Source of the DNA: Sva-07 sp963698435
GTDB taxonomy: Bacteria > Actinomycetota > Acidimicrobiia > Acidimicrobiales > Ilumatobacteraceae
Direction of reading: 5' to 3'
Assembly: GCA_963698435.1 (NCBI GenBank)
Contig: CAVOQV010000008.1
Location: 62,001-126,000 of the forward strand
DNA length: 64,000 nt
Under the pieces are notes generated by a model, which was not told the DNA's origin, did no database searches, and worked only from the letters and a program-made list of their open reading frames with translations. Position numbers and translations under genes: made by a program. Numbering within the stretch: the stretch's first letter is position 1; each line of letters begins with the position of its first letter. Of the stretch, positions 25,636-34,241 are shown piece after piece.

Positions 25636-26978
25636 GACGTGGTCCTGTTCGTGTCGGTGACGGTGCTGGTGATGAAGCCGTCGGCGACGGCGGTCGTGAC
25701 GGTGTCGTCCGCGACCAGGTCGTCGATCGAACGGACGACTCGGCCGTTGGCGTCGCGGGTGATCGACCAGCCTCTGGCGAGCTGTACCGCAGGGTCGAGC
25801 GCCGCGACTCGCGCTGCGATCACCTCGAGGCGGTGACCGGAACGTTCGACGACGGTGTCGGCGCGGGCGAGCACACGTTGCGCGGTGTCGGCGACTCGAT
25901 GTTCGGCGCGGGCGAGGGAGGCGGGAGCGGTTCGGGCGAGGGTGTCGACGCGCAGACCCAGGCGTTCGTCGGCGCGCTCGACCGCCGCGTGGGTGCGCCG
26001 GGCGATCCGATGTGCGATCTCGGACAGATCGGTGGTCGCGGCGGTCAGCGCGTGCCGGCTCTCGCGCACGATCGACGCGAACGCCGCTTCGGTGTCGGCG
26101 CTGTAGCGGGCGGCCCGAGCGATCAGTTCGCCGGCGCAGGCCGTGGGGGTCTTGAGCGTGGTGTGGGCAACCTCGTCGGCGACGCTGCGGTCGACTTCGT
26201 GGCCCAGCCCGGTGAGAACCGGGACGGGTGCTGCAGCGATCGCGCGGGCGATCCGCTCGGAGTCGAACACGGCCAGCTCGTTGCGCGCTCCGCCGCCGCG
26301 GATCAGCACCACGGCGTCGAGATCGACCCGCCGCGACAACGTGATGACCGCTGCGGTGATCATCTCCTCGGCGAACTCGCCTTGGACGCGGGTGTCGACC
26401 ACCGTCAGCGAGAATCCGAGTGCGCTGCGTTGGAGTTCGTCGTGGAAGTCGTGCCACGCGGCCGTGCCGACGCTGGTGACCACCCCGACACGCAGCGGGA
26501 TCGGCGACAGCGGGCGTCGTCTGTTGGCGTCGAGTAGCCCGTCGGCAACGAGCCGTCGGATCACCTCGTCGCGCGACTGGGCGATGTCGCCGAGGGTGTA
26601 GGTCGGGTCGATGCCGGTCATCTTCAGGCCGATGCGGCCATTGGGTGCGTAGTAGTCGAGGTAGCCGAAGACCCTGACCTTCATGCCGTCGGCGAGCCGT
26701 AGCCGGTTCTTCTGCAGCATTGGTCGCAGCCGCATGCGGGCGTTGGCGAAGAACTGGACGTTGACCGCTGCCTTGGTGCCGTCATCGTCGACCAACGTGA
26801 AGTAGGCGTGCTGCCCGCGATCACTCCAGCCGGTGATCTCGCCGCGGACCCACACCCCGTCGGAGAAGCCTCGCCGGAGTGCGTCGTTGATCGCCTCGGC
26901 CAACTCGCCGACCGTGTAGGTCGGGTTCGCGGCGTCGTCGAGTTCGTCGTCGCCGAAGTCGAAGGCTGGTTGGCTCAC
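25632..26978 (-). CDS. xseA: Exodeoxyribonuclease VII large subunit
   Basis: This 448-residue XseA has an N-terminal OB-fold (YTVGELAEAINDALRRGF, VWVRGEITGW), then the catalytic domain with GVVTSVGTAAWHDF, RGGGARNELAVFDSERIARAI and VLTGLGHEVDRSVADEVAH, and a long coiled-coil tail for XseB binding. It cleaves ssDNA processively from both ends to oligonucleotides. GTG 26978 is the start codon. The gene overlaps xseB by 4 nt and is 59 nt downstream of rmuC, another nuclease-related gene; the two may be functionally linked. Confidence 0.95.
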   Translation of the reverse strand: MSQPAFDFGDDELDDAANPTYTVGELAEAINDALRRGFSDGVWVRGEITGWSDRGQHAYFTLVDDDGTKAAVNVQFFANARMRLRPMLQKNRLRLADGMKVRVFGYLDYYAPNGRIGLKMTGIDPTYTLGDIAQSRDEVIRRLVADGLLDANRRRPLSPIPLRVGVVTSVGTAAWHDFHDELQRSALGFSLTVVDTRVQGEFAEEMITAAVITLSRRVDLDAVVLIRGGGARNELAVFDSERIARAIAAAPVPVLTGLGHEVDRSVADEVAHTTLKTPTACAGELIARAARYSADTEAAFASIVRESRHALTAATTDLSEIAHRIARRTHAAVERADERLGLRVDTLARTAPASLARAEHRVADTAQRVLARADTVVERSGHRLEVIAARVAALDPAVQLARGWSITRDANGRVVRSIDDLVADDTVTTAVADGFITSTVTDTNRTTS

Positions 26979-27037
26979 GAGGCCGATTCAATCAGTCGGC
27001 GGCCACCATCGGTGATTCGGTCGACATGCTGGGCCGA

Positions 27038-28357
27038 TCATGCGCCGAGCATTCGGATCGTGCCGCCAGGTGGGGTCTCGCTGTCGTCGTCGGCGACCTC
27101 ATCGGATGCGATGGGAGTCGCGAAGAGCTCCCCGTCGACGGGGAGGTTGCGTTGCAGGCGTAGCTCGTCGAGCTGGCGGAGCGGCTTTTCGAGCTGGCGG
27201 CGCCGCGGCCCGGTCAGTTGTTCGAAGGCCCGGTCGACCTGGTCGAATTTCTTCTTCACCGAGTCGACCTGGTCGTTGTACTTACGCCACTGGGCGCTGA
27301 ACGTGCCCAGCAGCTGCAGGATCTCGTCGCTGGTCTGCTCGATCATGAAGTTGTCGAACGCCTGGCGGATCACGCCGAGGAACGCGAACAGTGTGAGCGG
27401 CGAGCACAGCACGACCTTCTGGCCCATCGCTTCGTCGATCAGACCCGCGTCGTGCTCGTGGATGAACCCGGTGAGCTGCTCGTTGGGGATGAAGAGCAGC
27501 ACGTAGTCGACCGACGGCGTGTCGCTCTCGCCCGCGTAGTCACGCTTGGCGAGTTCCTTCACCCGTAGGCGCACGTCGGCCAGGAATCGCTTGAGATGGA
27601 CCTCGCGTTCGGCGTTGGTGTCGACCTCGAGATAGCGCAGGTAGGACGCCATCGGGAACTTGACGTCCATGTACAACGCGTGGCCCTTGGGCATCGGGAA
27701 CGTGTAGTCCGGTCGACCGGTGCCACCCTCGATCTGGGTCTGTTTGACGTAGTTGAGGTTCTCGACGAACCCGGCCAGGCGCAGCACGTCCTCGGCCATC
27801 CGCTCACCCCACTGGCCGCGAGCCTGGGGGTTGGCGAGTGCCTCGCGAAGCGCGCGGGTGGAGTCGGCGAGCGTGTTGGCGATCTCGGCGTGCGCCTGCA
27901 GCGACGAGGTGACCTGCCCGAAGTTCTCGGCGCTGGATCGCCCGAGCGTGCTGACCATCTCGCTGAGCTTGGTGAGCTCGGAGCGCATCTCGGCGTGCAC
28001 CTGGTCGAGGCGGGCGTCGATGACGTCCTTCTTCGAAGCGAGTTCGGACGTGGCCTGATCGCGAGTCGTTGCCGCCAACGCGCCGAATTGCTCACGCTGC
28101 AGAACCGCCGCCTGCTCCAATGCCGCCTGCACGGCTGCGTCACGCTCGCTCGATGCCTGCAACCTGGCCTCGGTGACGGCGCCGCGCACGGCGGCGTCGA
28201 TCGCCACTTGCAGCGATTCGTTGGCCGCCGCCTGCTCGCTGACGCGCGCCGCACTGTCGGCCTCGGCCCGACGCAGTGCCAGCAGGTAGCCGCCGACGGC
28301 GGCCCCGGCGGCCAGCAACACGGCGATGATCAGAAGTGCGATCTCCATGCCGTCCAC
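27038..28357 (-). CDS. rmuC: RmuC family DNA recombination protein
   Basis: This 439-residue protein has an N-terminal membrane helix (MEIALLIIAVLLAAGAAVGGYLL), an Ala/Gln-rich coiled coil (~30-200), and the conserved RmuC endonuclease-like domain. The latter contains RGQWGERMAEDVLRLAGF, GRPDYTFPMP and LYMDVKFPMASYLRYL. RmuC suppresses inversion at short inverted repeats in E. coli. That is notable here because the window is rich in palindromes, though no link is shown. Translation could start at ATG 28357 or ATG 28348. Confidence 0.92.
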   Translation of the reverse strand: MDGMEIALLIIAVLLAAGAAVGGYLLALRRAEADSAARVSEQAAANESLQVAIDAAVRGAVTEARLQASSERDAAVQAALEQAAVLQREQFGALAATTRDQATSELASKKDVIDARLDQVHAEMRSELTKLSEMVSTLGRSSAENFGQVTSSLQAHAEIANTLADSTRALREALANPQARGQWGERMAEDVLRLAGFVENLNYVKQTQIEGGTGRPDYTFPMPKGHALYMDVKFPMASYLRYLEVDTNAEREVHLKRFLADVRLRVKELAKRDYAGESDTPSVDYVLLFIPNEQLTGFIHEHDAGLIDEAMGQKVVLCSPLTLFAFLGVIRQAFDNFMIEQTSDEILQLLGTFSAQWRKYNDQVDSVKKKFDQVDRAFEQLTGPRRRQLEKPLRQLDELRLQRNLPVDGELFATPIASDEVADDDSETPPGGTIRMLGA

Positions 28358-28420
28358 TATGACAAGAGGGTGTCACAGAGTTCGCGGATCCCCCGTCCCG
28401 GTGCGGCTGTCACACCTCCA

Positions 28421-28581
28421 GCGATGAGCGAGGTGGCTGGATGCGGACGTCTGGCTCATCGGTGGGGTGTGGGGCGGTGTGCGATGAGCAAGGTGGCTGG
28501 ATGCGGACGTCTGGCTCATCGGTGGGTGTGGGGCGGTGTGCGATGAGCAAGGTGGCCGGATGCGGACGTTTGGCTCATCGC
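28421..28581. repeat. Three tandem copies of the GCGATGAGC...GCTCATCG element
   Basis: Units begin at 28421, 28481 and 28540. Each has arms GCGATGAGC/GCTCATCG and a core GGTGGCTGGATGCGGACGTC (the third has GGCC and a GTTT end). They are separated by a G/T-rich spacer of about 20 nt that is itself repeated. They lie between the rmuC start and the phosphoesterase stop. The core matches the ATGCGG(T/A)CG segment of the copies near 4200 and 14100. Confidence 0.87.
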
Positions 28582-28626
28582 AGCCGGGGCAGGTGCGGCG
28601 TGGCGCCGGATCGAGGCCGGACTCGG

Positions 28627-29637
28627 TCAGCGCAGGGGGAGGGTGAAGCAGCGGTCGGCGAGGGTACCGAGGGCGTAGGTGGCGTAGTCGACGCCGAAGT
28701 CGCTGTAGAGGCCGCGGCACGACTCGCTCCACGCGAGCGCGTCCCGGGTGGACATCCGGTGCACGACCTGCATGATCCCGCCCTCGTAGACGCGGTACTC
28801 CGCCCAGGTGCCCGGGAAGTCCTTCGTGCAGCCGATCTCGATCGACGGAACACCGGAGCGAACCATCGGACGGACCCGGTGGCGGTGGGTGTGCCCGGCC
28901 GCGTAGGCGATGACGCCGGCCCGTCGGACGGCCAGTTCGTCCAGCGCGTCGCTCGCGTCGGGATGCAGGCCGAAGTAGTCGTCGCTGCGCTTGGCATCGG
29001 GACCGTCGCCGATCCACTGCTGGTGGTGGCCCATCACGAACACCGGCCGGTCGGCACCGGCGCAGCGATCGTCGAGCCAGTCGATCTGCTCGCTCGTGAT
29101 CGTGCCCGTCGTCGCCCCCGGGATCGCCGTGTCGAGCAGCGCCACGACGACGCCGGGGAGATCGATCCACTGGTCGCCGGCGTACTCGGCCTGGTGACGG
29201 TACGCGTCGTGGTTGCCGCGCACGACGTGCAAGCGGTGGCCGAACGGCGCTCGGTAGCAGGCCTCGAACGCGTCCCACTCGACCTGCTCGCCGTCGGCGG
29301 ACAGGTCACCCTTGACGATCACCGCCACCGGATCGATTCCGGCGATCTCTGCAGCAGCGGCCCGGTTCATCACCTCGGGGTAGGGGTCGGCACCGGCTTC
29401 GGCCCGCCGGATCGGTCCGTCGGGCAAGTCGTCGATCCGACCGGCTTCCGTCTCACCGAAGTGGACGTCGTTGACGGTCGCGAATCGGCACAGCAGCTCG
29501 CCGGCGGGTCGTGCCAGCGTGCGCACGGCGATGCCGTCGAGATCGTGGTCGGTGTCGGCCGCCAGTCCCTCGTAGCGTCGCACGTCGAGCCCGTCGTGCA
29601 TGACGACGAGATCGTCGGCAACGGAGGTGATGTCCAT
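28627..29637 (-). CDS. Calcineurin-like metallophosphoesterase
   Basis: This 336-residue protein carries all five metallophosphoesterase motifs: NDVHFGE (D-x-H), VIVKGDLSADG (GD), VRGNHDAY (GNHD), VMGHHQQW and GHTHRH. These coordinate a di-metal centre for hydrolysis of phosphomono- or phosphodiesters; class III cyclic nucleotide phosphodiesterases share this set. The substrate cannot be assigned. No signal peptide is seen, so it is probably cytosolic. If it acts on cAMP it could be relevant to the cyclic-nucleotide-binding operon at 7.9-12 kb, but this is speculative. Confidence 0.85.
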   Translation of the reverse strand: MDITSVADDLVVMHDGLDVRRYEGLAADTDHDLDGIAVRTLARPAGELLCRFATVNDVHFGETEAGRIDDLPDGPIRRAEAGADPYPEVMNRAAAAEIAGIDPVAVIVKGDLSADGEQVEWDAFEACYRAPFGHRLHVVRGNHDAYRHQAEYAGDQWIDLPGVVVALLDTAIPGATTGTITSEQIDWLDDRCAGADRPVFVMGHHQQWIGDGPDAKRSDDYFGLHPDASDALDELAVRRAGVIAYAAGHTHRHRVRPMVRSGVPSIEIGCTKDFPGTWAEYRVYEGGIMQVVHRMSTRDALAWSESCRGLYSDFGVDYATYALGTLADRCFTLPLR

Positions 29638-29673
29638 CGGTACTCGCGTGCTCGATTCAGCGGCCGGTCGCGA

Positions 29674-30309
29674 TCAGACCTTCACGACGATCGAGCTGAC
29701 GACCTTGTCCTGCCAGGTCTGCTTCTTGTCGTCCCACAGCATCCAGAGGTAGCCGAGGTAGAAGATCTGCGCCGAGATCAAGCTGGCGAACAGTTGGCGG
29801 CCGAGTGCCCGACCGAAACCGATCGGTTGGCCGGAGGCCTCTCCGACCACCTTGATCCCGACGATCCTGCAGCCCCAGGTCTGGCCCGTCTTGCCGAGCG
29901 CACGAAGGTAGATGAACGCCACGATGAGGAACCCGACGACCATCAGCACGATGCCGCCGCCGATCAAGCCGGGTGTGGGGGAACCATCTGGACAGAGGAT
30001 CTCGTCACCGACCGAGACGCAGTCGTCGAACGACGCGACGACGAGGACGACACCGGGAATGACGAAGACCGCCATGAGCAGGCCATAGAGGAGACCGTCG
30101 AGCAGGTAGCTGCCGAGTCGAATCCCGAATCCGGCGCGTTCGCCGCCGACGGGCGGCGCGGCGTAGCCGTAGGGGGGATACCCGGGTGCCGTGGCGACCG
30201 CGCCGGGTGGTGGCGGCGGCGTGCCGAGACCCGGAGGCGGAGGCATCGACGACGGTGGCGGCGGCGTCGAACCCTGACCGGGTGGTGGTGGTGGCGGAGG
30301 CATACCCAT
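29674..30309 (-). CDS. RDD family membrane protein with Pro-rich N terminus
   Basis: This 211-residue protein begins with about 60 residues of Pro/Gly/Ala-rich sequence (MGMPPPPPPPGQGS...), followed by an RDD domain (about 65-205). The domain has RLGSYLLDGLLYGLLMAVF, a second helix after a Cys-containing loop (SFDDCVSVGDEILCP), GKTGQTWGCRIVGIKVV and KKQTWQDKVVSSIVV. RDD proteins are small membrane proteins of mostly unknown function, some implicated in ion transport. ATG 30309 or 30303 could start. It is in the same run as another RDD gene and the carboxylase genes. Confidence 0.87.
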   Translation of the reverse strand: MGMPPPPPPPGQGSTPPPPSSMPPPPGLGTPPPPPGAVATAPGYPPYGYAAPPVGGERAGFGIRLGSYLLDGLLYGLLMAVFVIPGVVLVVASFDDCVSVGDEILCPDGSPTPGLIGGGIVLMVVGFLIVAFIYLRALGKTGQTWGCRIVGIKVVGEASGQPIGFGRALGRQLFASLISAQIFYLGYLWMLWDDKKQTWQDKVVSSIVVKV

Positions 30310-30363
30310 GTGCAGAGTGTGCCACGTGACCGTCCGTTGGGCGGACGACCCCCGGCCCGGGTG

Positions 30364-30582
30364 TCAGCGGTAGGGGCGGTCGCGACGAGCCGGAACGGGT
30401 CGGGACCACCAGCGGCCGCTGAAGCGCCACGCCGTGCTGCGTGGCGGCGTCGCGTCGATGACGACCGCCGGCTTCGGCCAGAGCGCTTCGACGCCGGCCA
30501 CGATCGCGACGACCTCGTCGTCGGTCGGTGGCGGCGTCACGCTGCTGACCGACACGGTGACGCTCGGGCTCGGCTCGGACAT
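30364..30582 (-). CDS. accE: Acyl-CoA carboxylase epsilon subunit
   Basis: This 72-residue protein has the features of the actinobacterial biotin-dependent carboxylase epsilon subunit: a short polar N terminus, the helix DDEVVAIVAGVEALWP, and the terminal WRFSGRWWSRPVP motif. Such subunits stabilise the alpha-beta complex of propionyl/acetyl-CoA carboxylases. ATG 30582 is chosen, although the frame is open further upstream into the RDD gene. It lies two genes downstream of the beta subunit at 31.5 kb, with one RDD gene between them. Confidence 0.82.
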   Translation of the reverse strand: MSEPSPSVTVSVSSVTPPPTDDEVVAIVAGVEALWPKPAVVIDATPPRSTAWRFSGRWWSRPVPARRDRPYR

Positions 30583-30601
30583 GGAGGACACGATAGGCGC
30601 C

Positions 30602-31479
30602 TCAGCTGCCCCCGACCTCGTCGTCGATCGACCAGGTGGCTCGCGGCGGCCGGGTGACGACGGTGCCGGCAACCTTGTCATGGAACGTCTGTCGTTGCGA
30701 ATTGAAGAGCGCGACGAGGAAGCCGATGTAGAGAATCGACGAGATCCAGTAGCGCACGATGAAGCGCAGGCCGGCCTCGCCAGCGGTCACCATCTTGCCG
30801 TTGCGGGCGGCGACGACCGTGACGCCGGTGATCCGTTCGCCGATCCACTGCCCGCTGGTGGACACGGCCCGCGCGTACAGCACCGTTGCCCCGGCGAAGC
30901 CGGCGAGCATCACCAACACGCCGGCGACGATCAACGGTGTCGACCCGAGGATCACGAGTGCGATGCCGGGCAGCATGCACAGCAGCGTGAGGAAGTTGTC
31001 GATGATCAATCCGCCCAGTCGGGCGCCGTAGGAGGCCAGAACGGGGTCGAAGTCGATTCCGCCGTCGGACTCGATGCGGGCCAGCTCGGCCTTCTCGGGG
31101 CGTTCGACATCCGTCGGCTTCGTGAGCGGGGCGGCAACCGGCGGCGCCGCGGGCACCTCGTCGTCGGTGATCTGTGACAGCAGCGCGGCAAGGTCGTCGT
31201 CGGTGTCCACTGACGTGGGCCCGTTCGCGACCTCTGCTGGCGGCGGCGACGCGGGCGGCGGTGGTGGCGGTGGCGTGGCCCCCGGCGGCGACGCGGGCGG
31301 CGGTGGTGGTGGCGGTGGTGATGAGCCAGCCGATGGTGGCGGGGTGGCGCCCAGCGGTGGCGGGGTGGCGCCCAGCGGTGGCGGGTGGCGCCCGGCGGCG
31401 GCGTGGCGCCCGGCGGTGGCGGTGGCGGCGGGAATCCGGTGCGCGACGGTTGGCCTGGAACGGACGGGCTCTCGCTCAT
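30602..31479 (-). pseudogene. RDD family protein with long Pro-rich N terminus, frameshifted
   Basis: The 3' part encodes an RDD domain (YGARLGGLIIDNFLTLL, GQWIGERITGVTVV, QRQTFHDKVAGTVV). It continues upstream in frame as a Pro-rich tract. At 31383-31385 a run that reads GGGG in the neighbouring repeat units is GGG, shifting the frame. Restoring one base joins it to MSESPSVPGQPSRTGF at ATG 31479, 16 nt after the carboxylase beta stop, giving about 292 residues. As sequenced, only internal starts such as GTG 31210 would give the RDD domain. Slippage in the repeat or a sequencing error are both plausible. Confidence 0.75.
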
Positions 31480-31495
31480 CGAGCGTCGGTCCGGG

Positions 31496-33049
31496 TCACA
31501 GCGGGACGTTGCCGTGCTTGCGGCGCGGCAACTCCTCGCGCTTGGTGGCCAGCATCCGAAGACCGGCGACCAGCTTCTGGCGAGTCTCGGCCGGATCGAT
31601 CACGTCGTCGATGTAGCCGCGTTCGGCGGCGGCGTACGGCGACGCGTATTTGTCGGTGTAGTCCTGCACCAGCTCGGCTCGTCGGGCGACCGGATCGGCG
31701 GCCTGTTGCAGCTCGCGGCGGTAGACGATCTCGACGGCGCCCTGCGGGCCCATCACGGCCAGTTCCGCGGTGGGCCAGGCGAACGCGAGGTCGGCGCCGA
31801 TCGACTTCGAGTTCATCACGACGTACGCGCCGCCGTAGGCCTTGCGGGTGATCACCTGGATCCGCGGGACGGTGGATTCGCAGTAGGCGTACAGCAGCTT
31901 CGCGCCGTGGCGGATGATGCCGCCATACTCCTGATCGACGCCGGGCAGGAAGCCGGGCACATCGACGAAGGTGATCAGCGGGATGTTGAACGAGTCGCAG
32001 GTGCGCACGAACCGGGCGGCCTTCTCGGACGACTCGATGTCGAGGACACCGGCGAGCACCTTGGGCTGGTTGCCGACGATGCCGACGGGCTGGCCGTCGA
32101 TTCGCGAGAACCCGCACACGATCGACTTGGCCCAATGCGGGAAGTACTCGAAGAATTCGCCGTCGTCGACGACGTGGCGGATCACCTCGGTCATGTCGTA
32201 GGGCAGGTTCGGACTGGCCGGCAGGATCTCGCGGAGCTCGGGGCAGAGGCGGTCCGGGTCGTCACCGAGGTCCTCGACCGGCGGTTCCTCGAGGTTGTTC
32301 GACGGTAGGAACGACAGCAGGAACCGCACGTCGTCGAGACACGACTTCTCGTCGGCCGACACGAACGTGGCGACGCCCGACTTGGTGGCGTGACTCATTG
32401 CGCCGCCCAGTTCTTCGAGTGTGACGTCTTCGCCGGTAACCGTCTTGACGACGTCGGGGCCGGTGATGAACATGTGGCTCGACTCTCGCACCATGAAGAT
32501 GAAGTCCGTCATCGCCGGGCTGTAGACGGCGCCGCCGGCGCAGGGGCCGAGGATCACCGAGATCTGTGGAACCACACCGGACGAGAGCACGTTGCGGTGG
32601 AAGATGCCGCCGTAGCTGGCGAGGCTGACGACGCCCTCCTGGATGCGGGCGCCGGCGCCGTCGTTGAGGCCGACCACGGGCGCTCCGACCTTGAGCGCGA
32701 GATCCATCAGCTTGTGGATCTTCTCTGCGAACACCTCGCCGAGCGCACCACCGAACACGGTGAAGTCCTGGGAGAACACGAACACCTTGCGGCCGTCGAC
32801 GGTGCCCCAACCCGTGATCACGCCGTCGGTGTACGGGCGGTCCTCGAGACCGGACCCCTGCGCCCGGTGGCGGGCGAGCATGTCGAGCTCGTGGAACGAG
32901 CCCTCGTCCAGGAAGTACTCGAGTCGCTCACGGGCGAGCATCTTGCCCTTCTCGTGCTGGCGGTCGACCGAACGCTGCGAACCAGCGTGAATGGCCTGAT
33001 TGCGTCGTTCGGCGAGATCGTCGAGCTTGTCCTGCATGGGATTCGTCAC
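31496..33049 (-). CDS. Acyl-CoA (propionyl-CoA) carboxylase beta subunit
   Basis: This ~517-residue carboxyltransferase subunit transfers CO2 from carboxybiotin to an acyl-CoA (propionyl- or acetyl-CoA). The family start LDDLAERRNQAIHAGSQRSV, then ERLEYFLDEGSFHELDML, GLNDGAGARIQEGVVSLA and the C-terminal GFLPGVDQEYGGIIRHGAKLLYAY with the oxyanion Gly pairs are all present. GTG 33049 or ATG 33037 may start. The alpha (biotin carboxylase) subunit is not in the window. Together with the epsilon subunit gene it suggests an actinobacterial-type carboxylase complex that makes methylmalonyl- or malonyl-CoA. Confidence 0.93.
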   Translation of the reverse strand: MTNPMQDKLDDLAERRNQAIHAGSQRSVDRQHEKGKMLARERLEYFLDEGSFHELDMLARHRAQGSGLEDRPYTDGVITGWGTVDGRKVFVFSQDFTVFGGALGEVFAEKIHKLMDLALKVGAPVVGLNDGAGARIQEGVVSLASYGGIFHRNVLSSGVVPQISVILGPCAGGAVYSPAMTDFIFMVRESSHMFITGPDVVKTVTGEDVTLEELGGAMSHATKSGVATFVSADEKSCLDDVRFLLSFLPSNNLEEPPVEDLGDDPDRLCPELREILPASPNLPYDMTEVIRHVVDDGEFFEYFPHWAKSIVCGFSRIDGQPVGIVGNQPKVLAGVLDIESSEKAARFVRTCDSFNIPLITFVDVPGFLPGVDQEYGGIIRHGAKLLYAYCESTVPRIQVITRKAYGGAYVVMNSKSIGADLAFAWPTAELAVMGPQGAVEIVYRRELQQAADPVARRAELVQDYTDKYASPYAAAERGYIDDVIDPAETRQKLVAGLRMLATKREELPRRKHGNVPL

Positions 33050-33104
33050 GCCTCGCAAGTTACTGGCTGCCGGCGGCTGCCGGAAGATCGACCAGAATGC
33101 GCGC

Positions 33105-34214
33105 ATGGCAGATGTGTCTCCGACCGCACCCGATGCCGCGATGCGACTGCCGATCCAGCCGCCGTTGCAGCCGATGCTGGCGAAGTTGGCGCGATCGATC
33201 CCCGAGGGTGACGGGTGGCTGTTCGAGCCGAAGTGGGACGGGTTCCGCTGCATCGTGTTCCGTGACGGTGACCGGGTGGAACTGATCTCGCGCAAACTGC
33301 GTCCGCTCGGGCGCTACTTCCCCGAACTGCTCGAACCACTCCGCGGTGCGCTGCCTGATCGCTGCGTCGTCGACGGCGAGATCGTCGTCGCCGACGCCGC
33401 TGGGCGGGGGCTCGACTTCGACGCGTTGCTGCAGCGCATCCATCCCGCTGAGTCGCGCATCAACCGGTTGGCAGCCGAGACGCCTGCGGCGTACGTCGCG
33501 TTCGACCTGTTGGCGATGGGCGACGACTCGTTGCTCGACGAGCCGATGGCCGACCGGCGTGACGCTCTGGTCGACTCGATCAACGAGAACGATGTCGTCC
33601 GAGTCACGCCGGCGACCACCGATCAAGCGGTCGCGGACGACTGGTTCCATCGATTTGAAGGGGCGGGTCTCGACGGCATCGTGGCCAAGCCACTCACGGG
33701 CACCTACCAGCCGGCCAAGCGGGCGCTGGTGAAGGTCAAGCACCAACGCACCGCAGACTGCGCCGTCGCGGGATATCGGATCCACAAGGACGGCAACGGC
33801 GTCGGATCACTCCTGCTCGGATTGTTCGATGCCGATGGCGAGATGCACTCGGTCGGCGTCGCTGCCTCGTTTTCGGCGAAGCGACGCAGCGACTTGCTCA
33901 GCGAACTGGAGCCGCGCACCCACGACGCGCTGGAGGGCCATCCGTGGCGTCAGTGGGCCGAATGGGACGGCGACGCGTCCGGTGCGGCGACGAGCGGTGG
34001 GAGTCGGTGGAACGCCGGCAAGGACCTCTCGTTCGTGCCGATCCGCATGGGGCTGGTGGCCGAGGTGTCGTTCGGGCAGCTCGAAGGACGACGGTTCCGT
34101 CACGGTGTCGGGTTCCTCCGGTGGCGGCCGGACCGGGCCCCGGAGTCGTGCACGTACGAGCAGCTCGACGTAGCCGATCCGGTGTCGTTCGACGACTTCG
34201 TCAGGCTCCGTTGA
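33105..34214 (+). CDS. ligC: ATP-dependent DNA ligase (LigC type)
   Basis: This 369-residue ligase has adenylation-domain motif I EPKWDGFR with nucleophile Lys43, and motif III-like CVVDGEIVV. Motif IV is GLDGIVAKPL, and motif V ALVKVKHQRTADC leads into an OB fold. It is short, without exonuclease or primase domains, as in mycobacterial LigC. It seals nicks with ATP, probably in repair rather than replication. No Ku gene is nearby. ATG 33105 is chosen; the gene is divergent from the carboxylase. Confidence 0.9.
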   Translation: MADVSPTAPDAAMRLPIQPPLQPMLAKLARSIPEGDGWLFEPKWDGFRCIVFRDGDRVELISRKLRPLGRYFPELLEPLRGALPDRCVVDGEIVVADAAGRGLDFDALLQRIHPAESRINRLAAETPAAYVAFDLLAMGDDSLLDEPMADRRDALVDSINENDVVRVTPATTDQAVADDWFHRFEGAGLDGIVAKPLTGTYQPAKRALVKVKHQRTADCAVAGYRIHKDGNGVGSLLLGLFDADGEMHSVGVAASFSAKRRSDLLSELEPRTHDALEGHPWRQWAEWDGDASGAATSGGSRWNAGKDLSFVPIRMGLVAEVSFGQLEGRRFRHGVGFLRWRPDRAPESCTYEQLDVADPVSFDDFVRLR

Positions 34215-34241
34215 CGGCGCGCAGCCGGCGTTCCGGCTCGA

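Noticed and set aside
28421..28581. CRISPR array
   Set aside because: Repeats are palindromic units with nearly identical rather than unique spacers, only three copies, and there are no cas genes nearby.
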